Shown here one piece after another: positions 45,530-54,759 of a DNA stretch of 64,000 nt (position 1 is the first letter of the stretch; each line of letters opens with the position of its first letter). Under the pieces are notes generated by a model. That model had not been told where the DNA came from. It worked only from the letters and a program-made list of their open reading frames with translations, and ran no database searches. The DNA is from Syntrophobacter fumaroxidans MPOB (GTDB lineage: Bacteria > Desulfobacterota > Syntrophobacteria > Syntrophobacterales > Syntrophobacteraceae). The position numbers and the translations under genes were made by a program. The DNA lies in the NCBI RefSeq assembly GCF_000014965.1, contig NC_008554.1:4266001-4330000 (forward strand). Direction: 5' to 3'.

Positions 45530-46183
45530 ATGAAAAAATTCGTGATTCTCGTGATTGCCGTGATGTTTGCCATGGTTTCGTCTCTGGCGATGGCAGATCA
45601 GAATGGAGAAGCGAAGGCGGGGAGATTATTTCTCTACCAGAAATGTGATGAGAGCTTGATAGGCACCGAAGGTTACGATTCATACGGCTGTCCGAACGAG
45701 GGAACCGGTCCGTGGCGCATTTTCCCCGACAACCGCAGATGGGGGAGATTGAACTACAGCCTGTGGGGCGACAAATTCAAGTTCTCTTTTGCGGGACGCG
45801 GGCTTCTTCCCGAGACGAACTACACACTGATTTACTATCCGGACCCATGGCCGGGAGATCGGGGAAACGGCTTGGTTTGCCTTGGGCATGGCCGGACCAC
45901 GCCCCGCAGCGGCAATCTCAACATTCATGGCGATGTCGAATTGAATACGAGTTTGCCGGCGGAATATGATGCAAACTTCAATCCGACGGAGCCTTCCGGT
46001 GCCGTGGGTGCGAAAATCTGGCTTGTGCTCTCCGACGACGTGGAATGCGTGAACGGCCCTCGCATGCTCGACTGGAATCCGACAGCATATCTTTTCGAGT
46101 ATAATCTAATAACGTATGAGCATCATGAAAAACCTCTCAAGTCTCACAAGCACAGGAATCCCCATGTGTTGAACGGGGACTAG
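45530..46183 (+). CDS. Exported protein of unknown function, candidate riboswitch target
   Basis: 217 residues; ATG 45530 with AAAGGAG upstream. Signal peptide [24 protein letters not shown]. The mature part is rich in Gly, Trp, Tyr and Pro ([72 protein letters not shown]), suggesting a beta-sandwich secreted domain, and ends in a His/Lys-rich tail. No family recognised. A strong terminator follows. The upstream c-di-GMP aptamer suggests control with biofilm or surface functions (inference). Confidence 0.75.
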   Translation: MKKFVILVIAVMFAMVSSLAMADQNGEAKAGRLFLYQKCDESLIGTEGYDSYGCPNEGTGPWRIFPDNRRWGRLNYSLWGDKFKFSFAGRGLLPETNYTLIYYPDPWPGDRGNGLVCLGHGRTTPRSGNLNIHGDVELNTSLPAEYDANFNPTEPSGAVGAKIWLVLSDDVECVNGPRMLDWNPTAYLFEYNLITYEHHEKPLKSHKHRNPHVLNGD

Positions 46184-46215
46184 AAGCTGTCGGTCTGCCA
46201 AGTCTGAACACTCTC

Positions 46216-46249
46216 AAAGGCAGGATCAGGAATGATCCTGCCTTTTTTT
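46216..46249 (+). terminator. Strong rho-independent terminator
   Basis: AAAGGCAGGATCA pairs with TGATCCTGCCTTT around GGAA, followed by a T-run to 46249. It closes the exported-protein transcript. Confidence 0.95.
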
Positions 46250-46420
46250 GCGCGCCCGGCAGGACGCGTTCACCAGGAGGTGCAAGTCCTCTAAAGGCCG
46301 GACAGGGGGACCTGTCAGCCGGACGGCAAGGGCGTCCATCGGGAGGAGGAATCTGAAGGAAGCCGCAGGCAAACCCCCGGGTTGGCTGACGGCGACCCCA
46401 CACAAGCGGGGCATGCCGGA
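46250..46420 (+). mobile_element. Truncated group II (class C) intron, 5' domain I only
   Basis: Directly after the terminator T-run the sequence reads GCGCGCCCGGCAGG, then GTGCAAGTCCTCTAAAGGC, GACGGCAAGGGCGTCCATCG, GGAATCTGAAGGAAGCCG and AGGCAAACCCCCGGGTTG, the conserved 5' and domain I segments of bacterial group IIC introns, which insert just behind terminators. No reverse transcriptase frame and no domain V (for example GTGAAAGT...CACG) occurs in the following kilobase, so it is a dead remnant. The 3' boundary is approximate. Confidence 0.85.
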
Positions 46421-47129
46421 CAAGCGGACAACTGTACTTGAAGTTTTGCAACGGTATGGAATGTCGATCTACACACACTGCCGTGAATGATTGCTCCTTG
46501 GATGGTTGCCGTCAGGGTGACAGGCTGTCCCGATCCGGGGAACAGCGCGAAGCAGGGGGCCATTGGCCTCATCCCCGCGCAGGCGGAAATCCGGGGAAAA
46601 TGAGAGAAATATTGATGGTCCCCGGCGTTCACCGGGATGAGGCGTGGGAGGGTCTGCCGCAAATATTCTCGATACCGTGGACGGAAACCTGCTGAGAATC
46701 GGTTGTGGACATACTGTCCGCCGCGTGATCGCGCGGGGTGTCCTCCGCTTTTCGGGGCTGGCGGGTCCGTTGTGTCGTACCTTGAGCGGTCGGAGAGATT
46801 TTGGCGGAGTCCATCAAGGTTCCCTGTGCACGGAACGATATGGAAGGTGGTGTGTGGGGACGGGCGGCGATCCCCCCCGCCGACCGATCGAAAGTGCCGC
46901 TCCGGGGACAACCGGTTGATGATTCGGGAGCGTGCCGCGCCCGACACAAAACCCCGACGCCGATTCATGACGAAGCAAAGAATTAGCTTGCATAACGCAA
47001 AACAATCGCTTAATTAAAACGATCGTTTGAATCTGCCGCGGGTGGGAGAGCAGGCGCTTATCCGTTGCTGGAGGCTCGAAGTGTCTCCCCTCCGGATAAG
47101 CTCGTTGCCGGCACGGTCGCTTTGGTCTA
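46421..47129. other. Intergenic region downstream of the intron remnant
   Basis: No supported gene. A 12-bp palindrome AAACGATCGTTT at 47017-47028 sits in an AT-rich stretch (46980-47030) and resembles a TetR-type operator. Confidence 0.45.
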
Positions 47130-47360
47130 TACGGATGCAGGCCGCGCGGTGTCCCGTCGGGAATGGGACCGAGGTGCGTTCAAGATTACCCAATACCTGC
47201 CCGGCGGGCGGGGATAGATCCCGCCCCTATGGGCCGATGTGCCGGTCTGACATATAAGGGGAGGGCTTTATGTCCTCCCGCACAATGCCGCCATCCTGAA
47301 CTCAATTGCCTATGGCGCCCGCGTCACCCGCGAAGCCTGAACCTGGCATAAAAGGTCGTA
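47130..47360. repeat. Degenerate MITE-like element (copy G, 231 bp)
   Basis: Ends TACGGAT (47130) and GGTCGTA (to 47360). Inner ends are GCGTTCAAGATT (47176) and CATCCTGAAC (to 47301). The right arm TCAATTGCCTATGG...CACCCGCGAAGCCTGA aligns with copy E's right arm, and the core blocks (GGGATAGATCCCGCCCCT, GACATATAAGGGGAGGGC) match copy F. It links both core types to one family. Confidence 0.65.
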
Positions 47361-47656
47361 TGCGGCAAACCGGCGGGGAACCATGGAGATGGATGAGCCG
47401 GGCGCGCGGCCGGGGTGGGGCCATTTGATGATCGGGGCTGTTGTTATCGATCGAATAGGATGTTCGTTTGTCACCCGTGAAACGGGATGTCGGGGATGTC
47501 GGGGATGTCGGGGGTGCGGGTTCCGACTTCACATTCGAAGGGGAGAAAGTGGCCGGAAACACCAATGAATCCGGAATATTGTCCGGCACGACGACCGGTT
47601 CCGGCGGCGGAGAACCCGCACGGGGCGACGTGCGCGGGGAGCGCGGCAGTCGCGCG

Positions 47657-48925
47657 GTGAGCATCGGGAAGACGGTCCGGGAGGCGACCGCTTTCCCGAA
47701 ACGGCACCCGCTGCTGAGCGCCGTGAATTCGCTCGCACGGATGTTTCCCTGCAACGGTCTGATGCGACTGGATGAAGACCGCCTGCTCGCGCGCGCCCGC
47801 CGAACGACCGGCCTGGTCGACTTTGGAGGGGATTCCTTCCGTGAGCCCTTCAGAATTCTGCTCGGGTCGCTGGAGGCGGACGCGCAACTGAACTTCATCG
47901 GACGGGTCTGCGTGCGCAACGACATTGTCCGCACCCTGCGGAACCGGCTGCGCCTGGTGGAAGACGTGAAGCGTCATCCGGAGATATCCGGTGAGGTCAT
48001 TCGACGCCCGCTGTTCATCACGGGGCTGCCGAGAACCGGTTCGACCTTTCTCCATGCGCTGCTGGCCCAGGACCCGGCCGCCCGGTCGCCGCAGGTATGG
48101 GAAGTGATGCACCCTTCTCCTCCGCCGGAGAAAGCCGCTTATGGCACCGACCCGCGAATCGCCAGGACTGAAAAGGAACTGCGGTGGATCGACGTTCTGA
48201 TGCCTGATTTCAACACCGTCCACCTGATCGAGGCGACGCTTCCCCAGGAGTGCATCGCCATCACCGGACTGTCTTTCATCAGTTACGTGTTCGATTCGAT
48301 GTATTACGTGTATTCGTATCGGAACTGGCTCGACAGGGCGGATAAACGCCCGGCCTACGAATGGCACCGGAAATTCCTCCAGCACCTGCAATGGCGCTGC
48401 CCCGGAACGCACTGGGTGCTCAAGGCGCCCAGTCACCTGGTCTCGCTCGATGCGCTCCTGCAGGTCTATCCCGATGCGGGCATCATCATGACCCACAGGG
48501 ACCCGCTCAAGGTGATGCCTTCCTGCACCAGCTTCACCGCCGTGTTGCGCGGGGCGTTCACCGATCGCCTGGACAAGGCTCAACTCGGCGAGGAAGTGAA
48601 GTGGCGCTGGGAGGGGTCCGCGGCATCGGCCATCCGGTTTCGTGAAGAACACCCGGCCCTGCGGAACCGGTTTTTCGATGTCGGGTATGTCGACCTCGTG
48701 CGGGATTCCGTGGCGATGGTCCGCCGCATCTACGACCATTTCGGGATGCAGCTTACGCCCGAGGCCGAGGAGGCGATGAGGGCCTTTGCCGGAAGACACC
48801 GCATGAACAAGCACGGTGTGCACCATTACACGCTCGAGGAATTCGGTTTCGATCCCGATGCCCTGGCACGATGCTTTCGGTTCTACACCGACTATTTTGA
48901 TGTCATGCCCGAAACGCATCGATGA
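47657..48925 (+). CDS. PAPS-dependent sulfotransferase family protein
   Basis: About 422 residues from GTG 47657; the true start is uncertain because the frame is open from 47468 through low-complexity sequence with a GATGTCGGG triple repeat. Sulfotransferase_3-type features: 5'-phosphosulfate loop PLFITGLPRTGSTFLHALLA, CPGTHWVLKAPSHLVSLDAL and the 3'-phosphate-binding MTHRDPLKVMPS. It should move sulfonate from PAPS to an unknown lipid, glycan or small molecule. A flippase-like gene follows after 97 bp. Confidence 0.8.
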   Translation: MSIGKTVREATAFPKRHPLLSAVNSLARMFPCNGLMRLDEDRLLARARRTTGLVDFGGDSFREPFRILLGSLEADAQLNFIGRVCVRNDIVRTLRNRLRLVEDVKRHPEISGEVIRRPLFITGLPRTGSTFLHALLAQDPAARSPQVWEVMHPSPPPEKAAYGTDPRIARTEKELRWIDVLMPDFNTVHLIEATLPQECIAITGLSFISYVFDSMYYVYSYRNWLDRADKRPAYEWHRKFLQHLQWRCPGTHWVLKAPSHLVSLDALLQVYPDAGIIMTHRDPLKVMPSCTSFTAVLRGAFTDRLDKAQLGEEVKWRWEGSAASAIRFREEHPALRNRFFDVGYVDLVRDSVAMVRRIYDHFGMQLTPEAEEAMRAFAGRHRMNKHGVHHYTLEEFGFDPDALARCFRFYTDYFDVMPETHR

Positions 48926-49022
48926 AGCCGGGGTGCGCCGGGCGTTTCGAAATGACGGTGAAGCCGCGGGAGGACGGTTTTCGGACGGCATGCCGCCGCG
49001 CGATGTAGGATGATGAAAAAGG

Positions 49023-50003
49023 ATGGATTTGCCCCGCAACCCCATGCGATGGGTGACCTTGATCTTGCTGGCCGTCGCCCTGGTCTTCCTGTTCTGGATG
49101 CTGAATGAAATCGGCTGGGACAACATCAGCCGGCAGTTCATCCGGATCGGGTACTACTGGCCCCTGGTCCTGTTGCCGTACGGTCTGCTCAATCTCCTGG
49201 TGACGCTTTCCTGGAGCGTACTGCTGCTGACATCGGAAGTTCGACCGTCATTGGGCAGGCTTTTCATGCTGCGCCTTGCCGGAGAATCTCTCAATCAGCT
49301 AACCCCGACGGCCACCATGGGGGGAGAGCCTTTTAAGGCCGTGCGCCTGACCGCCGCGGGGGTGCCCTGGGAGGAAGCCACGGCCTCGGTGCTTATACAG
49401 AGGGGCATTCTGGTCCTGGGCCTGGTGACTTATATTGTGCTCGGCCTGGTCCTGGCTCCGTTTCTGGTCCACGGCACCTCCTCGAACCTGGAAGTGCTCG
49501 GCCTCGGCACACTGTTGCTGGGAGCCGGCGGGCTGGCTTTTGTCTACCTGCAGAGCAGGGGCCCATGCCTCATGGGCGTCCGGTTGCTGGAACGGCTGCG
49601 CCTTTGCCCGGACCGCCTGAGGGCGAAGGAATCGGAGCTGGCCAAGCTGGATGCCTTTCTTGCGGAATTCTACCGTTTGTATCCGAGGCGCGGGTTGCTG
49701 GCTTTCGTGCTGGTTCTCGCCAGTTGGGCGGCCCAGGCCGTGGAGGTCTACCTGGTGTTCCAGCTGCTGGGACATCCCATCAGCTGGGGGCTTGCCGTGT
49801 GCCTGGATGCACTGGTCATGCTCTTTGCGGCCGTCGGGTTTCTCATCCCCGCCTCGATTGGAGTGCAGGATGGCGGCGGCGTCCTTCTTTCCCTCGGATT
49901 CAACCTGGGAGCGGCCCTCGGGGCGGCCTTCGGCATCCTGCGTCGCATCCGGGAAGCTTTCTGGCTTTCGCTGGGGTTGGTGGTGCTGGCGCGGGAGAAG
50001 TGA
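49023..50003 (+). CDS. Lysylphosphatidylglycerol-synthetase-like/HpnL-type membrane protein (putative flippase)
   Basis: 326 residues with about eight membrane helices and the family core GESLNQLTPTATMGGEPFKAVRL near residue 90, plus IPASIGVQDGGGVLLS in the C-terminal half (AglD/UPF0104/LPG_synthase_TM). Members move or modify lipids across the inner membrane. Together with the sulfotransferase it suggests a modified membrane lipid (inference). ATG 49023 is weakly supported by AGGATGATGAAAAAGG. Confidence 0.8.
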   Translation: MDLPRNPMRWVTLILLAVALVFLFWMLNEIGWDNISRQFIRIGYYWPLVLLPYGLLNLLVTLSWSVLLLTSEVRPSLGRLFMLRLAGESLNQLTPTATMGGEPFKAVRLTAAGVPWEEATASVLIQRGILVLGLVTYIVLGLVLAPFLVHGTSSNLEVLGLGTLLLGAGGLAFVYLQSRGPCLMGVRLLERLRLCPDRLRAKESELAKLDAFLAEFYRLYPRRGLLAFVLVLASWAAQAVEVYLVFQLLGHPISWGLAVCLDALVMLFAAVGFLIPASIGVQDGGGVLLSLGFNLGAALGAAFGILRRIREAFWLSLGLVVLAREK

Positions 50004-50346
50004 TCGAGTCAGGGTCACTCCGCGGTTCCATCCGCGGCAACGGCGATTTGGCAAAGAGGTCGCCCCGCCTGTGGGAGCGGAATACCCGCCGCCGCCCGGA
50101 TTTCCGGAACGCCGCCGGAAATCGCGGGGGCGCCGCGGTCCTGCCGAATGCCGGCCCGCGCCGCAACGCAACGAGTCCCTCCTTCCAATGCGCTTCGAAC
50201 CCCGAATCCTTCCGCGTTTCAGGAAATTCAACGCCGCCTGTCCCGCCCGCCCCGGCCTCGGACAATACCGGCCAACTCCCCGGCCGGTTACAGCCCCTTT
50301 GCCGGTCTTGTCCCGATCCGACGGAGGACGCCCCGCGACGGCCTCA
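50004..50346. other. Intergenic region before repeat copy E
   Basis: About 0.34 kb of GC-rich DNA with no supported gene or terminator. Confidence 0.5.
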
Positions 50347-50720
50347 TACGGATTTACCTGGAAAATAGATTCCCGGGTGAGTCCATTTTCATGCTTCGCG
50401 GGTGTCGCAGGGGGCATGGATAATTGCGTTCAAAATGATACTCTAAAAGCGTGGGGGACGTATCCCCCACACCCCCTCGCCGCTTCGCGGCTCCGTGTGG
50501 CGCTGCGGCGGCGGCCTTCGGCCAGTCGCCGACAGCGCCGAGCACTCGGCCTCACGCGCTTGCGCGTGTGGCCGAAACTAGGGGGGGTGCGGGGGAATCA
50601 TTCCCCCGCTCTTTTGTGCTTGAAAGACCCATCTTGAACGCAATTATCCATGCCCCCTGCGACACCCGCGAAGCATGAAAACAGGCTCCCGAGGGAGTCT
50701 ATTTTCTAGGTAACTTCGTA
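50347..50720. mobile_element. Nested MITE-like element copy E (374 bp, 87-bp inverted arms)
   Basis: Two 87-bp inverted arms (50347-50433 and 50634-50720) match at 77 of 87 positions; the inner 47 bp are identical. Each arm contains its own small palindrome identical in type to copies A and D. The arms enclose a core (50426-50641) nearly identical to copy B. TCA flanks both sides (50344-50346, 50721-50723), and the right TCA is, on the minus strand, the TGA stop of the MFS gene. No coding capacity. Confidence 0.9.
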
Positions 50721-51893
50721 TCAGGCGGTTTTCTTCAAAGGATACTCGAGGAGCAGGCTCATGAGAAACCCGGCCAGGGGAAGGAAACCGATGCACTTAA
50801 AGGCGAAAGGGACCCCGAAATGGTCGGCGAGGATCCCGAGAAGGGTCACTCCGATTCCGCCCGCGCCGATCGCGAAGCCGACGATGAGACCCGATGCGAC
50901 ACCGAGGTTGCGCGGCAGAAGGTTCTGTCCCATCACCACCGTCACCGAGAAGGTGGAGATGAGGACCGCCCCGAAAAGCGTCACGGCGACCGAGAGCAGG
51001 AAGCCCTGGAGATGGAAGATAAGGGGAAACAGAAAGAAGCTCCCGAGCATCGAGAAGCGAAGCCAGAGCCGGTGTCCCCAGCGGTCTGCGAGCGGCGAGC
51101 CGGCAAGGGTTCCGAAAGCTCCGCCCAGCAACAGCATGCTCACGAGCTTCCCGGCAAAAACCGGGTCCTGTTTCAGCACGTCGATGTAGTAGAAGGGAAT
51201 ATAGGTCATCAGGCCGATCTGCGTCCATGTCCTCATGATGATGACGCAGATGATGACGATCATGGCGCGATGCGCACGCCGGGGAATCGGGGGAGTGTTT
51301 TCGGCAACCGCGGGCCGGTCCTTTGCGGGAATGGCCACGCTCTTGCGCAGGGCGATGATGCCGATTGTGAAGGCGGCGGCCGGCAGGAACATCCAGGGCA
51401 GGGAGGAGAACCCGAAGTAGTTGATGATGGACAGGGCGATGATGGGACCGAGCGCGTTTCCGAAATTCCCGCCCACTGCGAAGACGGACATGCCCGTGGC
51501 CATCTTCTGTCCCGTGAAAAAACGGGCCGTCTTGAAACCTTCCGGATGGTAAGCGGCGATTCCGAATCCGCTGATCGCCACCAGCAGAAGAATCAGCAGA
51601 TAGTGACCGGCGCCGGCGAGAAGAGAGAATCCCGCTCCCGCGGCGAACGTGCCCAGCGGCAATAGGTAAGCCTTTTCTTTCTTGTCGGAAAGAAACCCGA
51701 AAAGGGGTTGGATCACCGACGACGTCAGGTTGGAGGCGATCAAGATCGTGCCGGCAACGGTGTAGCTGAGGTCCAGCCTGTCCTTGAGGAAGGGCAGAAT
51801 GGCCGGGAGCGCCCCCTGGTAGATGTCGACCACCATGTGACCGCAAGACAGAAGAAGCAGGATCTTCAAGTTGAACTGGCTCATGACTTCCAT
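50721..51893 (-). CDS. MFS transporter, fosmidomycin-resistance (Fsr) type
   Basis: 390 residues, 12 hydrophobic segments, opening MEVMSQFNLKILLLLSCGHMVVDIYQGALPA and containing PLFGFLSDKKEK, GIAAYHPEGFKTARFFTGQK and GTLAGSPLADRWGHRLWLR, the Fsr-like pattern. Starts at 51893 or 51884 (both ATG). Likely an efflux pump. The stop codon lies exactly at the boundary of repeat copy E. An in-frame upstream extension to 52133 looks non-coding. Confidence 0.85.
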   Translation of the reverse strand: MEVMSQFNLKILLLLSCGHMVVDIYQGALPAILPFLKDRLDLSYTVAGTILIASNLTSSVIQPLFGFLSDKKEKAYLLPLGTFAAGAGFSLLAGAGHYLLILLLVAISGFGIAAYHPEGFKTARFFTGQKMATGMSVFAVGGNFGNALGPIIALSIINYFGFSSLPWMFLPAAAFTIGIIALRKSVAIPAKDRPAVAENTPPIPRRAHRAMIVIICVIIMRTWTQIGLMTYIPFYYIDVLKQDPVFAGKLVSMLLLGGAFGTLAGSPLADRWGHRLWLRFSMLGSFFLFPLIFHLQGFLLSVAVTLFGAVLISTFSVTVVMGQNLLPRNLGVASGLIVGFAIGAGGIGVTLLGILADHFGVPFAFKCIGFLPLAGFLMSLLLEYPLKKTA

Positions 51894-52321
51894 GCCGATC
51901 GTTTTCGGGCGCCTGCCCGTCGCGGGGGCTCCGGATTTCGGGCATGTCCCGCCGAAGGCGGCCTGACGAGCTTTCCGCCGGCCTGTTTCACACCGAAGCC
52001 CGTCCCGGGGGGCAGCAATTTGTCTTGTCTTTTTGAGAAGCGATTCCGAATCGTCAATCAGACCAGGAAGGCTACACCTCCAAAACGCATTAGACAAGAG
52101 TCTTTGTAATGTTCTTCGAGCTGTTCCAGGCACCGATCGGCGACCGGAGGACGATGTCTCGTTTGCGTCTCGAGCGCCGTCCGCCGCAACGCGAGCGCCG
52201 GAGGGCGCAAAACCGGAAGGGGCCTGGCGTATCGGCCGGATTTCATGATCGGGACGCGCGTTGCCGATTCGTAATCTCAGAATCTCAACGGGAGCGTGAG
52301 AGTCACTTCGGGGAGGATGCG
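51894..52321. other. Intergenic region between divergent MFS and UPF0261 genes
   Basis: About 0.43 kb; no supported gene. Divergent promoters expected. Confidence 0.5.
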
Positions 52322-53533
52322 ATGGAAAAAGCGGTAGTGATCGTCGGTTCGCTGGATACCAAAGGGGAGGAGGTCGCTTTCATCAGGGACCTGGTGGAAA
52401 TGGAAGGTCTGAAAACCCTCGTGGTTGATTGCGGCATGACGGGTGAGCCGGCGTTCAAGCCGAACGTCACGCGCGGCGAGGTGGCGGCGGCGGCGGGAGG
52501 GGAGCCGGCCGGGCTCGCATCCGGGGAGCACGGGGATGAGGCCGTGAATACCATGGCTGCGGGGCTGGCGGTCGTCGTGCGCGGACTGTACGAAAAAGGC
52601 AGGCTGCACGGGATCATCGGGATGGGGGGCGCCGTGGGGACATCCGTGGCCACAACCGCCATGCGCACCCTTCCGGTCGGTCTCCCCAAGGTGATGGTGT
52701 CCACGGTGGGCGGCGGAGACGTGAGCACCTACGCGGGCACCAAGGACATCACCTTCATCCCGTCGATCGTGGATATTGCCGGGATCAACCGAATCAGCCG
52801 CAGAATTTTCGCCAATGCCGCCGGGGCGATTGCCGGAATGGTGAAAATGGAGATTCCGCGGGCGTTCGATGAGAAGCCTCTCGTTGCGGCATCGATGTCC
52901 GGGAACACGACGGCCTGTGTTGACCGCGCGCGCAGCGTTATGGAGAAAATGGGGTACGAAGTGCTGGTGTTCGATACCACCGGGGCCGGCGGCAGGACCA
53001 TGGAAAGCCTCGTTGATGACGGTTTTGTGGTCGGTTCGATGGACATCACCACCACGGAGCTTGCGGATTTCGTGTGCGGAGGCGTGTTCAACGCCGGATC
53101 GGACCGGTGCATGGCGGCTTCCCGAGCAGGTATCCCCACCGTTCTGGTCCCGGGATGCGTGGACACGGCCAACTTCCCGGGAATGGAAACGGTGCCGGAG
53201 AAATACAAGAGGCGCAACCTCTACCGGCTGAACCCCAACGTCACCCTGCTGCGCACGAACGTCGAAGAAAACGCCCGCATAGGCGAAATCATCGCCGCCG
53301 CGGCAAACGCCGCCACGGCTCCGGTCGCTGTTTTGCTGCCCTTGAAGGGGGTATCCGCGCTGGGCGGCGAAGGCGGCTGTTTCCGGGATCCGAAGGCAGA
53401 TCGCGCCTGCTTCGAGAGCATCAAGAAGAATCTGAAGCCATCCATCCCGGTGATCGAAATGGACAACAATATCAACGATCCGGAATTTGCGGAAAAGGTG
53501 GCGTTGACCCTTCTGAACATGCTTGACCTGTAA
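52322..53533 (+). CDS. UPF0261 / Tm-1-like ATP-binding family protein
   Basis: 403 residues; ATG 52322 follows GGGGAGG. The pattern VVIVGSLDTKGEEVAFIRDLV, GIIGMGGAVGTSVATTAMRTLP, KVMVSTVGGGDVSTYAGTKDI, MSGNTTACVDRARSVMEKMGYEVLVFDTTGAGGRTME and LVPGCVDTANF is characteristic of the family, which includes the N-terminal domain of tomato Tm-1. Function in bacteria is not established; a nucleotide-binding or small-molecule hydrolase role is suspected. Soluble. Confidence 0.85.
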   Translation: MEKAVVIVGSLDTKGEEVAFIRDLVEMEGLKTLVVDCGMTGEPAFKPNVTRGEVAAAAGGEPAGLASGEHGDEAVNTMAAGLAVVVRGLYEKGRLHGIIGMGGAVGTSVATTAMRTLPVGLPKVMVSTVGGGDVSTYAGTKDITFIPSIVDIAGINRISRRIFANAAGAIAGMVKMEIPRAFDEKPLVAASMSGNTTACVDRARSVMEKMGYEVLVFDTTGAGGRTMESLVDDGFVVGSMDITTTELADFVCGGVFNAGSDRCMAASRAGIPTVLVPGCVDTANFPGMETVPEKYKRRNLYRLNPNVTLLRTNVEENARIGEIIAAAANAATAPVAVLLPLKGVSALGGEGGCFRDPKADRACFESIKKNLKPSIPVIEMDNNINDPEFAEKVALTLLNMLDL

Positions 53534-53764
53534 CCCCGGCGTCCTGAGCGGAAGAGGAGGGGGCGACGCCGTGGATGTTGCGCGCGGGGACATTCTGAAG
53601 CGGCTTTTTACCACTGGAGCGATGGAGTCCGAAGCCTGCGGTTTTCCGGCCGGATTGGCCTTGGCGCGCAAAAATAGTGTCTTGCGGGCCGCATTCGGTG
53701 TAATGTGCTCGATTGCGGGACAGTCCAAACACGGCGAGGGATGAGGCGGCGACAGGAGGAGCGC

Positions 53765-54166
53765 ATGCGCGGTGCCGGCGGTACGGAGGGGGGAATCGGG
53801 AGATTCTTTATCGGACTCATCATGATGGTGGCCGGGGGATACCTCTTTTTGCACAACATTCACGTGAGTGTCGGGTTCGGGCTTGGCTACCAGTATTTCA
53901 GTTTCTGGGGGGTCGGCATCACCAGCGGGATGGTTTTGGTCCCCTTCATTTTCGGGGTGGGCCTGATCTTCTACGACCGGAGCAGCCTGATCGGCTGGCT
54001 GCTGGCGGGCGCATCCCTGGTGATGCTTGGATTCGGCGTCATTGCGCAGACCCGGTTCCACCTGCAGAACATGTCGGCATTCGACCTGCTGACCATTCTC
54101 GTCCTGCTGGTGGGCGGCATCGGCCTGTTTGCCGGTTCCCTTCGGAGCTCGAAAAGCGTTCTGTGA
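53765..54166 (+). CDS. Small integral membrane protein (four helices)
   Basis: 133 residues; ATG 53765 follows AGGAGG. Four hydrophobic segments (FFIGLIMMVAGGYLFL, ITSGMVLVPFIFGVGLIF, LIGWLLAGASLVMLGFGVI, LLTILVLLVGGIGLFAG) around a Gly-rich loop (VGFGLGYQYFSFWGVG). No family or function recognised. Confidence 0.65.
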   Translation: MRGAGGTEGGIGRFFIGLIMMVAGGYLFLHNIHVSVGFGLGYQYFSFWGVGITSGMVLVPFIFGVGLIFYDRSSLIGWLLAGASLVMLGFGVIAQTRFHLQNMSAFDLLTILVLLVGGIGLFAGSLRSSKSVL

Positions 54167-54759
54167 GGGGTTGGGTTCCCTGCCTGTCGTGTGTCCCGGG
54201 CGCGGGACAGCTTCCTTCGACGGTTCCGAAAACGGTTGGCGGCTGAGCCTTCCCGGCCCTTCAGGACGCGGGTTTAGAACCGCCGGGACGCGGAAGGCCC
54301 TTTCGGGACAAAATGCGCGGCTCGCGCGATCCGGTGCATTTCCGGCGTCCTTCCGCGAATGCACGTTCGCTTTTGCACGTGGGGCAAAGACGCGCGACGT
54401 GCCGTTCGCGGTTTTGCTCCCCCTGGAAAACTTCACCGCGGCCGAAGTGCAAGCCGCACAAATTCCTTGACAATTTGCACAAGTACGGTACGTTCCATGA
54501 GCGCACCGGCCGTTCTGCGGTTTCCGAATGCCGAGGCGCTGATTTCATGAAATGACAAATGAGGTTTTGGCCTTGCAATCACTGCATTTTCGAGTCACCT
54601 TATGCCGCCCGCCGTTTTTTCCGAATAAGACAATAGCGCAAAAAAACCTTGTTTAGTGACGATTGTCCGGGTAATATCGCTGTTGCACTCATTGCACATT
54701 GTGCACAAGAGCCGGTGTTATTTATACCAATATACCCAAAATCGGACGATCGGAGCGTC
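54167..54759. other. Upstream region of the Hdr-[NiFeSe] hydrogenase operon
   Basis: About 0.6 kb, no gene. AT-richer from 54540. TTGCAC is repeated (54683, 54692), next to a perfect TTGTGCACAA palindrome (54699-54708). A promoter-like TTGTTT-17-TAATAT occurs at 54649-54677. Another TTGACA is at 54467. Confidence 0.5.
54649..54677 (+). promoter_or_regulatory. Candidate promoter of the hydrogenase operon
   Basis: TTGTTT (54649-54654), exactly 17 bp, TAATAT (54672-54677); predicted start near 54684. The TTGCAC repeats and TTGTGCACAA palindrome then lie just downstream of the start, where a repressor could act. Confidence 0.35.

Noticed and set aside
46421-47129. Group II intron reverse transcriptase
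   Set aside because: No frame shows RT motifs such as YADD; only the RNA 5' portion is present.
50404-50600. Protein-coding gene inside repeat copy E
   Set aside because: The frames there recur in copy B only because the DNA is repeated; hairpins dominate the sequence and no start signals exist.
52277-54436. 719-codon minus-strand frame opposite the UPF0261 gene
   Set aside because: Antisense shadow; the plus-strand product has clear family motifs and a ribosome-binding site.
54560-54590. Sigma-54 promoter (TTGGCCTTGCAATCACTGC)
   Set aside because: The GG and GC elements are 13 bases apart rather than the required 10.
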